From assembly GCA_017354895.1 (NCBI GenBank), contig CP071494.1, positions 3,348,001 through 3,412,000 of the forward strand: a DNA stretch of 64,000 bases. Direction: 5' to 3'. The stretch comes from Podospora comata. Lineage: Eukaryota > Ascomycota > Sordariomycetes > Sordariales > Podosporaceae. Below the pieces are notes generated by a model. The model had not been told where the DNA came from. It saw nothing but the letters and a program-made list of their open reading frames with translations, and made no database searches. The position numbers were made by a program, and so were the translations under genes. Positions 36,357 through 46,844 of this stretch are shown here, piece after piece (within the stretch, counting starts at the first letter, position 1; each line of letters begins with the position of its first letter).

Positions 36357-37274
36357 ATGAAGGTACGTTTGCAGCTCACTGTCTATCACTTTCAGTCTAT
36401 ACCAGAAACTAACCATAACTGTTAGCTCACCCTCCTGACCACCGTCTCCCTCCTCGCGGCGGTCGGGCTCGCTGCTCCCGTGGCACCCGTCTCTCGCCGC
36501 TCCCCAGCTGAGTTGGTGCCCAAGTACGTCAATCGAGACAAACTTTCCTGCTCGTTGCTCGGCCGCATGCTCGCTGCCCGAGGCTTTGAGGTGCCGAAGA
36601 TGGTGACTGGACATGGGGATGATGAGTATCATGAGGATGACGAGGACGGTGATGGAGACGATGGTGATGGAGGCGATGGTGATGGAGATGGAGGAAATAG
36701 TGGTGGTGACGGCGACAACGGCGGTGAGAACGAGGATGACGGCGATAACAATGGCGGTGACGGCGGTGAAGATGGCGACAATGATGGTGGTGACGATGGC
36801 GGCGATGGCGATGGCGATGGCGATAAATCTGGATGCTCTGGTGGAACTGTGGTCGTCTGTGTCGATGCTGAGGTTACGGAAACCGTTGATGTCAATGCCG
36901 AAGTGGTTGTCGATGTCTCAGAAACACAAGGCACCGGCGAGGGTGATGGTGATGGAGAGGCAACAACAGAAACCCCATGCACAGACGACACCGGCGCCAT
37001 AATTGCATGTGTTCAAGTTGACATTCCCGGCGTTGTCACGGCTGATGTCAACGCCGTAGTCCTTCCCTCGGGAACCACAGAAGGGGATGACGCGGCGGCA
37101 GGAGAAGCCGAGTTGTGCGAAGTCGACGGCCTGATAGTTGTGTGCGCTGAAGTTGACCTTCTCGGTATTGATGTTGATGCCACTGTCGTTGTCCTTCCTT
37201 CGGAAACCACAGAAGGGGATGTTGGGGCTATTGACGCTCTTGGCTTTGCCATGGTCGATGTAAGCGTTGTCTGA
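36357..37274 (+). CDS. secreted Asp/Gly-rich protein with three Cys-containing repeats
   Basis: Two exons: a 6-bp first exon at 36357-36362 (Met-Lys) and 36426-37274, giving 284 residues. The GTACGT donor and AG acceptor keep phase and create the signal peptide MKLTLLTTVSLLAAVGLAA, strong evidence for this unusual start. A dibasic RR at 26-27 could be a Kex2-type processing site. Residues of about 62-138 are almost all Asp, Gly, Asn and Glu. The C-terminal half has three related blocks, each with a Cys, a hydrophobic run, a second Cys and a DVNA/DVDA-like segment, the last two ending in GTTEGD/ETTEGD. I do not recognise a family. The acidic tract could bind cations such as calcium and the blocks may be small beta modules; both are inference. 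Extracellular or cell-wall location is likely. Confidence 0.75.
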
Positions 37275-38003
37275 ATGAAGTGTGGGTGGGGGTACATTGT
37301 GGGAAACGCCAATAAGCCGTCGGAATCGGTCTTGTGCCTTTCTTACCGGCTGTTCTTGTTGATGAAAGGATTCTGGGTGAAAAGCAAGGCATTTGTTTTG
37401 CTGAAGGATGATTTGTTGCTTGCCGGCTTTCTGTAGTCTTGTTTTCGGGGGGTCGGACCTAAGTTGAATCCCACGCCATGTAGTTATTTCATCGCATGGG
37501 CTTTTAAGTAGTTTTAATGATATAATTCGAGTCGATTATAATCAATAGAGTTGATTTTTGGGCGGTATGATCTGTTGGAGCTGTGGTGCAGTTTGTCAAC
37601 TGTTAGAGGCCCTCCCTTTGTTTATCAAGTCATGGGCTCGAGGCACTTGGCTTCATTTCTTGATTTTTGCCAGCCTACATGTAATATCACACCAGCGAGT
37701 ATGATTAGCACAGATTTAAATGCAAAGTTTCTAGTTCATTTTCTAGATGCTCATCTCATCGGTTCGGAAGTTTTATCTAGCAAGACCTCTGCCACTTGTC
37801 TGACAGCTCTCGGCAGCTGTCAATCAGCCAACTGCCTAAACACCCCTCAACACCACATGGCCCCTCCCCGCCATCACCACCGGAGATCACAGGTCAACGA
37901 TCCACGCGGAAAGGTTCACAAACATACCTGGTCACTCTCCTGGTTTCATTACATCGCTTCTCATCTCACTCAGCTTCCTCCCGGCAATCTAATTGCTTTC
38001 AAA
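37275..38003. other. spacer upstream of the GH18 gene
   Basis: An AT-rich stretch around 37500-37560 is followed by mixed sequence. The frame of the GH18 gene stays open upstream to 37551, but that part has no family similarity and lies before the conserved start, so it is treated as leader. Confidence 0.45.
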
Positions 38004-39080
38004 ATGGCACCGATACCCCCACCACACCTCCCTCGTGTCATCACGTACTATCAAACTCACCACACGCCATCCGGCGACCCCATTTCTGTCCTCCCTTTGC
38101 TTCAACACTCCCCAGTCCATCTCACTCACCTCATCCTCGCCGCGATTCACATCAACGAGGACCCCAGCGCCCTCACCCTAAACGACCACCACCCCTCCCA
38201 CCCCCGCTTCCAAACCCTATGGGCCGAACTCCGCATCCTCCAAGCCTCCGGCATCAAAGTCCTAGGCATGCTAGGCGGAGCAGCCAAAGGCTCCTTCACC
38301 CGCCTCGACTACCCCTCGTCCACCCCCGACTTCGAAAAATACTACGCCCCTCTAGCCGCCCTCATCAAGGAGCAATCCCTCGACGGCCTAGACCTAGACG
38401 TAGAAGAGGAAATGACCCTAGGCGGTATCATCCACCTCATCGATCGTCTCCGCTCCGACTTCGGCCCAGACTTTATCATCACTCTCGCCCCCGTGGCAGC
38501 AGCATTGCTAAACCATCAACACAACCTCAGCGGGTTCGACTACGAAGCGTTGGAGGTCATGAGGGGCAGGGAGATAAGCTGGTACAACACGCAGTTCTAC
38601 TGCGGGTGGGGTGACTGCTCCAACCCGGTCATGTACGAGATGCTGCTCGTCAAGGGGTGGGACCCGGAGAAGATTGTGGTTGGGCTGGTGACCAACCCGG
38701 AGAACGGGGGTGGGTTCGTCCCCTTTGAGGTGTTGGGAAACGTGATACCTCTGCTGGCGGGGCGGCACCCGAGGTTTGGTGGGGTCATGGGGTGGGAGTA
38801 CTTCAACAGTTTGCCGGGCGGCAGGGAGAGGCCTTGGGAGTGGGCGGAGCTGATGGGGGGTTACCTGAGGGGTAGGAGGAGCGTGGACGATCAGGGCCTG
38901 AAGCAGGCCGAGGAGGATGTCAAGCGACTGAGAGAGAAGGCGGAACAGGAGCGGAAACGAGGAGCGGTGGCTGATTCGGACGGTGAGGACGGGAACGAGG
39001 TTCAGGTTCCGGTGCCGAGAGATTTCGAGTATCACTCGGATGGGCTATTGGAGGACGAGGATTCATCACAGCTACCATGA
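38004..39080 (+). CDS. intracellular glycoside hydrolase family 18 protein
   Basis: A single exon of 358 residues from the ATG at 38004. Residues 127-135 read DGLDLDVEE, the GH18 DxxDxDxE active-site motif, with E134 as the expected catalytic acid. Other GH18-like strands include ILAAIHINED near the N-terminus, VLGMLGGAAKGSF, and VMGWEYFNSLPGG near the C-terminus. There is no signal peptide, so the protein is probably cytosolic. By family it should cleave beta-1,4-linked N-acetylglucosamine, in chitin-type chains or in N-glycans by an ENGase-like activity; the sequence does not decide which. The last ~50 residues are charged and coiled-coil-like, outside the catalytic barrel. The upstream ATG at 37551 in the same frame is rejected because the added residues look like random sequence. 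Confidence 0.85.
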   Translation: MAPIPPPHLPRVITYYQTHHTPSGDPISVLPLLQHSPVHLTHLILAAIHINEDPSALTLNDHHPSHPRFQTLWAELRILQASGIKVLGMLGGAAKGSFTRLDYPSSTPDFEKYYAPLAALIKEQSLDGLDLDVEEEMTLGGIIHLIDRLRSDFGPDFIITLAPVAAALLNHQHNLSGFDYEALEVMRGREISWYNTQFYCGWGDCSNPVMYEMLLVKGWDPEKIVVGLVTNPENGGGFVPFEVLGNVIPLLAGRHPRFGGVMGWEYFNSLPGGRERPWEWAELMGGYLRGRRSVDDQGLKQAEEDVKRLREKAEQERKRGAVADSDGEDGNEVQVPVPRDFEYHSDGLLEDEDSSQLP

Positions 39081-42000
39081 ATCCTTTGGTCCCGACACAA
39101 GATATTTTGTCTAGGCGGGACAAAATCAGACCACTCTACCCAGATGTGTGCACTCGCAGACAAGCTTAACAGTGCCAAGCAGCATCATCGGCACCAGCCA
39201 AGGCAAAGGGGGAAGGAATCTGGAAGACAGGGTCCAAGGCCTTTCAGCCAATCACAGGTCGCGGCCAGCTGTCCTGTCCCCTTCTTGCTGGGGCTTGGAA
39301 TTTTGAGTGGTGCGCATTCCAGTGTACGGGTAGGCTGACAAGACGTGCCAAGTTTAGGGAAGGCCTCTCTGGGAATGATGGAACAATCATATGTGGATTT
39401 AGCTCAAGATCCCAAGAAAGGCTGCAGCATTTCAGGATCGAGGCCGCTAAACTATCCACTACTGTGGGCTCACATGAAAGGTACAGACAGACGGGACGGT
39501 CAACAAAGCCGTCGACCACGAACACACTATTCTCGAGTCACATCCGTTTTGACAATCTAAAGCTTTTACAAAATAAACTCGGCCCTCCATGTGTCGCGGC
39601 GCTGAACTTGATGTAATGTGCGGTGTGGGACAATAGCTGCGGATGATGCCGGTGGCTGGGCGGGACTGATGATGACGGGATACGTCGTATTTCTTTTGGA
39701 CATACGTCAACCGTCTGAATGGCGCTGCGCGAGGAGGTCGCGGAGGCTCAACCGTCGCTGTGCCGTAAACGCCACATACGGGTGCGACGTGATGTAATCT
39801 AGGGGTCCAGCTGTTGTTGAACAAAGACGTCTTTGTTTGTGACGTTCTAGAGACTGATAGAAAAAGAAGCGGAAGGCGCCGTTGGATGGTAGTTGGATGG
39901 TGGATGGGCCTATGACTCCATTCCATGAGTCGGTCGCCGCCGGGAGTTAAAAAGAGAGGCTGATGTCAAAGCCGGAGCTCTGATGTCAGTTAGTCAGGGC
40001 ATCGCTGACGATGGTTACAGCCGCTGCCAAAACACTCGGTGAAACTGGCGCGTGTTCGACCGAGCGACTGCAAAATGAACACTTTTGGTTCTTTCAGCGA
40101 AATGGAAATGATTGTCGTGGCGACTGGTCTGGACCTTTTTTCTGACGGCAGTTTTGGAGCAATTAGACCAGGAACCATCACGGCTAACAAAGATGTTGAC
40201 GAGGTCGGAGGACCCTTGGGGTTGATTTGTGGGGAAAAATCGTCAAGCTCTTGCCTGTTTGGTGACTGACAGGGGTGGGAGCTGTGATGTCATCGGCACG
40301 ATTTGCAGGGGTCTGACGCCTTGCATGCATGCACGAGTGGCGCCTGAATCCGATGTCTCTTTTCCAGCGGATTGTTTTTGCCCTGTGTGCTTGTGAAATC
40401 ATCGTCAGGGCCAGCGCCGCTTTCTTCTCTCAAACACAACACGCGAACCAACACTGCTATGTGTCCCTCCCGCCACATCATCACATCATAGGTCTTTGCC
40501 TCCTGTCACCGCCTGTTGTGCGCCAATTTACCCATCCCTAGCTCACGCATGCCAAGCCGCTTTTGCAATGACCTCCGTCCGGCATGCTGGCGTAAGATTT
40601 CGCGCTTGGCAATTAGGACCCCGTGTGGTCTCGCCTTGACTAATTGAATGGGAATTTCAAACGTGCCGTCTCTAGACTGGACTCTGAATGGCCTCAGTGG
40701 GATGGGCAAACATGAGAATGCCATGTTTTGCTCCCCCCCGTGCTGCCGCTGTGCCAACTTTTGCCCTGTCCAAGCGTCGTTTTCCTCGGCCATTGGCTCA
40801 CCATACCCCCTTACCCCCTCTTGCTGCATGCAGGGCAGAGATATATCAGGGACCCTGGCTTCAATAGCAGTGGAAAAGATATTGCTCACATGAGTACATC
40901 AACAACTTCTCCTAACGTTGGCCGAGTACAGATACCTCTCGCGAGATGAGGTTAGGGAATAGCTATCGGCACTCTGCATGAGCCTTGCAGACCGGAACAA
41001 AAGGCATTCACGGTTCTGGGGCCCGCTTTTGTCTTGTCCAACCACTGACATCATTTCAAACCGTCATCCTTTTTGTTGCGGAGGGTGGGTGAGACTGCTG
41101 ATCCCATCTCTCGCTTGCCTTGGCCACCGACGCAGACATCCTCGTCATGTACCCAGGACTCTCTCTTCGTCAGTGCTGTCTCTCTGGCACCACTGAAACG
41201 CCGTCTCCCACGGCTTTTAGTCGTCACATCTCGCCTCCGTTATCTCACCCTCCAACTCTATGATCGGCAGGGTCTTGCCTTTCCTGGCTCCCGCTGTCTT
41301 CCCTCATCCACCCAACTTCTTCCGTTTTCCGTCATTCATCCTCTCACTTGCGTAGTTGCCGCCGCGCTTCACTAACAGGCTGGGGACACCAAGCCGATGC
41401 TGTGGCACTGATCTAAGACAGGTCGGCCAGCCGCGCTGAGCAATTGTTCTGTGGTAACACACGGCCGGCCAAAGTTTACGTCGAGTGAATCCGGCGTAAA
41501 CGGGAAGACATGTTCAGTCCCTGAGTGATGGGTTCAAACGGTCATAAGCTACGCCATGACCGGCAGCCGTCCTACGTCTGTCATGGTCACCCCCATGTTC
41601 AAACGGCGCTCATCACCGCTGATCGGTCATAGGTTTGGGGGTAAGCTTGCATCTGAGGGTAGCAGCACTATCCTCTTCCACCTATGAGGTGGTGAGAGAG
41701 ACGGGGCCCCTTCTTGTCGTGCCTTTGTGAGATTGGTTCCAGCGGGTGGTGGTGTGGGAGGATCATGGTGACGATGACCTCTCTTGTCCCGACTGCTCTC
41801 TCTGAGGGTCCCTGCCCGTCCCCCGCGTGGACCCCTTCCGCTTGTCAATCTGCCCTTCGAACTTTCCCCCCTCTCCCGTCCCCACACCACTCGTACCCCT
41901 TCCCACACAAAAAGTGCAATTGATTACCACCCGGCCCCACTAAATCTCGCCTTAATCATATACACTCCAAGCACCTACAAGCCAAGCTCTCCGTTATAAA

Positions 42001-42262
42001 GCCTGGCGACCCCTCCCCTCCGTTTCCTGTTTTTTCTCTTTCCGCATCTTAGTCACAGACTAATAAACACAATCAACTCTTGACTGCTGAAGCCTGACAA
42101 ACAATAACCGCAAATTTCTTCTCCTTGTCGGCATTTTCCTTTTGAGTAGCTCTCCTACAGTCTCTCATCTCTTGCAAAAAGTTTCAACCTGAGCGGCACT
42201 ATCATCACCATCATCAGCTCTCCAAAAAAATCATCACCACCCACAAAGACATAACCCGCACC
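39081..42262. other. 3-kb gene-free spacer
   Basis: No supportable gene. Around 41520-41640 the element GGTCAT or its complement ATGACC recurs four times and GTTCAAACGG twice within 120 bp, possibly a cluster of transcription factor sites for the gene at 42263. From about 41,800 the DNA becomes C/T-rich, like a fungal promoter and leader. Confidence 0.4.
41995..42000 (+). promoter_or_regulatory. TATA box of the small conserved protein gene
   Basis: TATAAA lies 263 bp before the ATG at 42263 and is followed by a C/T-rich stretch typical of fungal transcription starts. A long leader of about 200 bp would then precede the coding sequence. Confidence 0.45.
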
Positions 42263-42514
42263 ATGCCCACCACCCAAAACGCCTCTTACTCCGTCGGCCT
42301 CGCCATGTCCCCCCCACCACCCAGCGACCTCGGCAGCTACGCCCGCTCCATGCACCAACACACCAAGCGCCAGATGGACTCCATCTCCCAGGCCTCCACC
42401 TCCCCCGAGGGGCGCTCCCCAAGCCAGAGCAACGACCGCTCCTCGGGCACAAACAGCATGCCCAACGGCGTATCGAACCAGAGGAGAAACCCAGGCGATT
42501 ACAACTACCAGTAA
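42263..42514 (+). CDS. small conserved ascomycete protein
   Basis: A single exon of 83 residues with ATG context GCACCATGCC. The segment LGSYARSMHQHTKRQMDS is the most family-like part; similar SYA-x-x-MHQHTK blocks occur in small fungal proteins I have seen annotated as hypothetical. The rest is Ser, Pro, Asn and Gln-rich and probably disordered. It has no signal peptide or membrane segment. The TATA box and long pyrimidine-rich leader suggest a strongly or conditionally expressed gene. Function unknown. Confidence 0.65.
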   Translation: MPTTQNASYSVGLAMSPPPPSDLGSYARSMHQHTKRQMDSISQASTSPEGRSPSQSNDRSSGTNSMPNGVSNQRRNPGDYNYQ

Positions 42515-43348
42515 ATCAGTTGTGACGCATCATTGCCGTGAGGGAGCAAGAAATAAGCGTGAAAATCTCTTCATTTCTTCCTTTTCTATCGGGCTGGGAA
42601 GAGAAGAGAAAAAAGCGTAACAACCATTCTTCAGCATCGGGTTTCTTTTCTTCTTCTGGGCCGGGGAAAACATGACGCTGGTTGTTACACATGACACATA
42701 TCTACTAGGATGTTTGTGGTTTCGGAATGGATATGATATGGGGCGTACACGAGTTGAGGGAAAAAAGGTTTTCGGTTGTCTTCTCCCTTCTCTTCTCGAA
42801 TACTTGCATATCTGGGTCTTTTTTTTTTTTTGGGAGGTCGTCCTTTTTTTGCTCATCACCTCTCGTTTCTGTTGCGAGCATGGCGTTTAATGGGCTGGTA
42901 ATATCGGTGGGGATTAAGCAATGATTTTCCCTGGAGTTGTCGGTTTGCGAATACGTTCTCGATAGATGATTTTCTTTCTCTATTCTGAGCATGAATTGAT
43001 GATGGAGGTGGGCTGGTACATCAAAGTCTCTAGTACGCATAAGCAATCAAGATGTTAATTCTCGGTCAATTCTTTGGCTGGGATAATCTCGACTCACTTT
43101 GTTCTTTTTTTAATGTGAATTTCAGTGTGAATCAATTATTAGTGTAACGGATGTGCTGATTCTGTAGCCGGTTTCCTAGCCAACTTTGTAAGCACACCGT
43201 GAGCTCTATTGTAACCTGTTTCCCTGGGTGGTACCATTCTCTATCTCACTTCCGCTCGTCATGTAAAAGTGTGCTGTGTGCCGGTAAAACAATAATTCCT
43301 CTCATTACCCCATCGGTTGATTTGGCAGGGTGCCGCTCATATGCAACT
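42515..43348. other. convergent intergenic region
   Basis: 3' flanks of the small protein gene (plus) and of the Yju2 gene (minus). T-rich tracts occur near 42820. No gene is supportable. Confidence 0.4.
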
Positions 43349-44302
43349 TCAAGCCACCTTCTTCTTCTTGATCCCTAATAGCGCGGCGTGGTCCTTTTTC
43401 CTCTTAACCACCCTCTTAAAACTCGGCGGTGGCATATCCGTCGTATCGGTCCCCGCTGTCGTCGCAGCTGCCGTCGTAGCTGCCGTCGTAGCTGCCGTCG
43501 TCGCAGGTTTAACCCCCTCACTCAACGACAAGCTTGGCCCCCCATTACTCCCATCCACCCCCTTCTCCTCCTCTTCCGGCTCCTCCACAATCTCCTCCAA
43601 CATCTCCTGCCTCCTCGCAAACTGAAACGCCCTCCTCGCCGCCTCAGCATCCTCCTCCTCCTGCCTCCTCCTCTCTTTTTCCTCCTCCGTCTCCTTACTC
43701 ACCAACCCCTCCAACAAATCCACCCCCTCACTCTTCGCCTTCTCCAACCTCGCATTCCGACTCCTAATCTCATCCAACGCATCCGCCACCGCCATCTCCC
43801 TCTTCGCATCCTCCGTTTTCTGCTCCAACTCCGCCATAGCATTCTTCTCCTCCTCCCCCGCCGCCTCCGCTATTTCCCGTTCCAACCGATCCAACCTCTG
43901 CTCATCCGTTTCATCTTCCCCATCCCCATTGTCCCCATCATCCAACCCCCTCTTCCACGGATCCGTGTTCCTCTTGGCCCCCTGCTCAACAGTATAATCC
44001 TGATTCTTGGGATCAGTTTTGAACACAATCTCCGCCGAGCACCTCGTGCACCGGATGTAAAACCGGTAAATCTGTATAGACAAGTATTTTTCGTCTGGTC
44101 GGGTTTCTTTGCGCGCGTTGAATTTGCGGCCGCGGTACATGTACTCCCCGCAGGCGGTGCAGCGCATGCTGAACGGGGCCATCAGGCGCACGACTTGGAC
44201 CTTGGGGGTGTTGGCCGCGGATTTGGGCTTGCGGGTTCGCCCTACGAGGGAGGGGTCAAAGTCGGGGGGGTAGTATTTGGAGAGGACTTTGCGTTCGGAC
44301 AT
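43349..44302 (-). CDS. yju2: splicing factor Yju2/CCDC94 (Cwf16)
   Basis: A single exon of 317 residues. The N-terminus MSERKVLSKYYPPDFDP is diagnostic of the Yju2/CCDC94 family. Two CX2C pairs (C48/C51 and C85/C88) form the zinc site. The middle is charged and coiled-coil-like and the C-terminus is Lys-rich (RVVKRKKDH, GIKKKKVA). By family it joins the activated spliceosome with the Prp19-associated proteins and promotes the first catalytic step of pre-mRNA splicing. The ATG at 44302 gives the conserved first residue. Residues near 270-290 carry a short Ala/Thr repeat encoded by 12-bp units. Confidence 0.93.
   Translation of the reverse strand: MSERKVLSKYYPPDFDPSLVGRTRKPKSAANTPKVQVVRLMAPFSMRCTACGEYMYRGRKFNARKETRPDEKYLSIQIYRFYIRCTRCSAEIVFKTDPKNQDYTVEQGAKRNTDPWKRGLDDGDNGDGEDETDEQRLDRLEREIAEAAGEEEKNAMAELEQKTEDAKREMAVADALDEIRSRNARLEKAKSEGVDLLEGLVSKETEEEKERRRQEEEDAEAARRAFQFARRQEMLEEIVEEPEEEEKGVDGSNGGPSLSLSEGVKPATTAATTAATTAAATTAGTDTTDMPPPSFKRVVKRKKDHAALLGIKKKKVA
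43458..43510 (-). repeat. 12-bp coding repeat in the Yju2 tail
   Basis: On the plus strand GTCGTAGCTGCC recurs about four times with small variations, encoding TAAT-type residues in the disordered tail. It is in frame and does not disturb the gene. Confidence 0.8.
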
Positions 44303-44825
44303 TGCGGCGGCGGTGGTGGTGGTTTAATCGGGGGTGGCTTGTCGGGTTGTGAGTGGTTTTCGGCGAGAGGATGTGAAGAAGGATTTCGAAGTCGAATGGT
44401 GGTGCGACGCGTAAAAAGTCGAAAATTCGGGATGCGACTGCTGGGTTGGGAAAGTATAGAGTTATCGGCTGCGGTCGGTTGTGGTTGGATGTGCGATTAA
44501 GGTGCTGGTGCCACATTGAGGCTGAAAAAGGGGCGCCACTCTCGCTGGGAGTGCAGGGATCACGGCGACAAGGGTCGGGTGATATGGGTTAGGGTTGACA
44601 AAGCACTTCGCTCACACACAGTACATGGATCATGGTACGCAATCGGCTGAGGAACCTCAGGGTTCAACTTCACGCTATATATCCTCATCTCCGTTCTGAT
44701 TGCTTCTCAGTGTCACATTCGCCTTCAGATATCTCTCTGTACCCAATACGCGCTTTTGGTTGCATGGCCTTCATCTCATCATCAACCATCCCATTTCATT
44801 CCTCCACCTCCCAATTCCACGCCAT
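44303..44825. other. spacer between Yju2 and MTHFR genes
   Basis: Both flanking genes run leftward, so this is the Yju2 promoter and the MTHFR 3' end. No further feature was identified. Confidence 0.4.
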
Positions 44826-46844
44826 CTAGTTCAGCAGCACCTTCCAAATGGCATCGCTATCGATGAAGTCATGGTGAATAATGTTCACCAACCATGAATC
44901 ACCCCTAATCTTTTCAAGCAGCTTTTCACTCTCCGACCCCTTCCCATAAATCTTGGCCCATTCTCCCCAGATCCCAAACGCCTCCTCGCTCCAGGCCCGG
45001 AAACTGACTTCTTCAATAATCGTGGGCGTGACAATCTCCTTGCCGGGGAAAACACCCCACGTCACGGCATTGGTGCTGGCCTCCTTCTCCCCCTCTGCCT
45101 CCAACGAGCCAGCGGCATCCGAGCTGACAAAGTCACCGGCGGCGTTGATGGCATAGAAACATACATCGTCCTTCAAGTCTGGGTGCCTAAGTTTTTGTTC
45201 GAGCACCTTCCAGTCCGCCGACGGAATGAAGAACTCGACAAATGCCTTTTGAAAGACGAACCCGTTTGCCGGTCCCCATCCAAAGGTGGGATCACTGGAC
45301 CGAAGGCCGTTAACCGCCGGCTGCGAGGCCAACGACCACCAGCCCTTGGAGTTGAGCTTGATGAGCTGGTCGCGAATCTTGTCGGTTTCCGGGCTGAATC
45401 CTTCTTCGCTCCACGGAATGTTTGTGAGCTCGCCCTTGAGGTGGCGGATAAAGACGTTGTTGATGTCCTCGGTCGTCCTTGGAGTGCCCCAGATCCGAAG
45501 TGCCTGGGCCACCGTAACGTGCAGGCTTACACCGTAGCCGTCGATTTGACCGTAGGCGGGAGACCGAGCATCGCCCCATCTGCCGTTGGGGAAGTCATCC
45601 CACGTGGCTTCACGGCCTAGTACGCCTTCGCCCTCTGAAATAGCCAGTGTGTTAGCGCGGGAATTGATGGGTTCTGCCGGAATGCTAGCCTCCTGTGCTG
45701 TCGCTTCCCAGTCGGGATAGGATGTGGATCGACCCTGGACAATAACCCGATCCCTGGGATCAGAGCCAATCGAGCCCTTTCGTCTTCCATCATCGGGGAC
45801 GGATCCGTTGATGCGAAGAAGTCGAATGTCCGGTAGAGGGTTGTGTCTCACAGCGGACTGAAGCTCTTCCTCCTCTGGAGTTTCGGGAGGGATCAACCCT
45901 GTTCTTTCGACAATGAACGATACTGCCTTTTCCAGGTTGAGCGTGTAAAAGTGAAAGCCCTTGGGACCCTCGGCCGTCCTGCCCTTGATCTCCTTGATCT
46001 GCTCCACCAGTTCGCTGACAATATCCACCCCCACCTCCTTGACTCTTTCATCGTCACCCCTGACGGCCTCCAGACGGTCCATGAGCGCATCGGGTATCTT
46101 GGCGTGGCTGAGCTTTGTCGTCCTTTTGATCATTTGATAACTCTGGATAGGCATAAGACCAGGGATAATCACGATATCCTTGAATGCACCGCTTGGATGT
46201 TCCCGAAGAGTCTTCTCGAAATGATCGTACGCTGCAATGTCGAAAAACAACTGTGTCATGAGAAAATCGGCTCCGGCCTGCACCTTCTCGACGAGATAAG
46301 GAAGGTCATGCTCCAGGCTCTGGCCGAGGGGATGGCTTTCATCGGCATGGCCTTCCGGATAGGCGGCAACACCAATGCAGAAGTAATCGCCGTGAGTCTT
46401 GCGGATATAACGAACGAGGTCGACGGCCCAATGGAACTCGTCCTCTTCGTCATCGTCGGTCTGTGGCTCGTTGCTATCACGGTACTCGGCTCTTCTTGGC
46501 GGGTCGCCCCTGAGGGCGAGGATATTGCGAATACCCAAAGCCTTTGCGTCCTCCAATGTCTTATCTATCAGCTTCCGGCTCATGTTGGTGCAGGTAAGAT
46601 GCAGGCATGTTGTCAGGCCCAGCTCCCGCTGGCAGATCTCGGCGAGCTCGAGGGACTTGGTTGCTGTAGAACCGCCGGCGCCCCAGGTAACGTTGACAAA
46701 GAGTGGTCGCAGGGCCCTCGCCATCCGATCGAGCCGGTCACGGAGGTTGGAGAAACCCATGGCCGTCTTGGGCGGGAAGAATTCGAGGGAGCAGTAGTTC
46801 GTCTCGGCGGGCAAAGCCGCAATCTTGTCTGTGATTTTGTCCAT
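44826..46844 (-). CDS. met13: methylenetetrahydrofolate reductase
   Basis: A single exon of 672 residues from the ATG at 46844. It reduces 5,10-methylene-THF to 5-methyl-THF with FAD and NAD(P)H, supplying the methyl group for methionine synthesis. The N-terminal catalytic barrel is recognisable by SLEFFPPKTAMGF, FVNVTWGAGGST, LTCTNM, ILALRGDPPR, FCIGVAAYPEGH and ADFLMTQLFFD. The C-terminal half is the regulatory domain found in eukaryotic enzymes (WGTPRTTEDI, FGWGPANGFVFQKAFVEFF). The frame is open 19 codons further to an ATG at 46901, but family members begin close to MDKITDKI, so 46844 is preferred. Yeast MET13 and Neurospora met-1 are the expected counterparts. Confidence 0.95.
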   Translation of the reverse strand: MDKITDKIAALPAETNYCSLEFFPPKTAMGFSNLRDRLDRMARALRPLFVNVTWGAGGSTATKSLELAEICQRELGLTTCLHLTCTNMSRKLIDKTLEDAKALGIRNILALRGDPPRRAEYRDSNEPQTDDDEEDEFHWAVDLVRYIRKTHGDYFCIGVAAYPEGHADESHPLGQSLEHDLPYLVEKVQAGADFLMTQLFFDIAAYDHFEKTLREHPSGAFKDIVIIPGLMPIQSYQMIKRTTKLSHAKIPDALMDRLEAVRGDDERVKEVGVDIVSELVEQIKEIKGRTAEGPKGFHFYTLNLEKAVSFIVERTGLIPPETPEEEELQSAVRHNPLPDIRLLRINGSVPDDGRRKGSIGSDPRDRVIVQGRSTSYPDWEATAQEASIPAEPINSRANTLAISEGEGVLGREATWDDFPNGRWGDARSPAYGQIDGYGVSLHVTVAQALRIWGTPRTTEDINNVFIRHLKGELTNIPWSEEGFSPETDKIRDQLIKLNSKGWWSLASQPAVNGLRSSDPTFGWGPANGFVFQKAFVEFFIPSADWKVLEQKLRHPDLKDDVCFYAINAAGDFVSSDAAGSLEAEGEKEASTNAVTWGVFPGKEIVTPTIIEEVSFRAWSEEAFGIWGEWAKIYGKGSESEKLLEKIRGDSWLVNIIHHDFIDSDAIWKVLLN

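Noticed and set aside
43388-44500. 370-residue plus-strand frame
   Set aside because: Antisense shadow of the Yju2 gene; Pro/Leu/Arg-rich composition without motifs.
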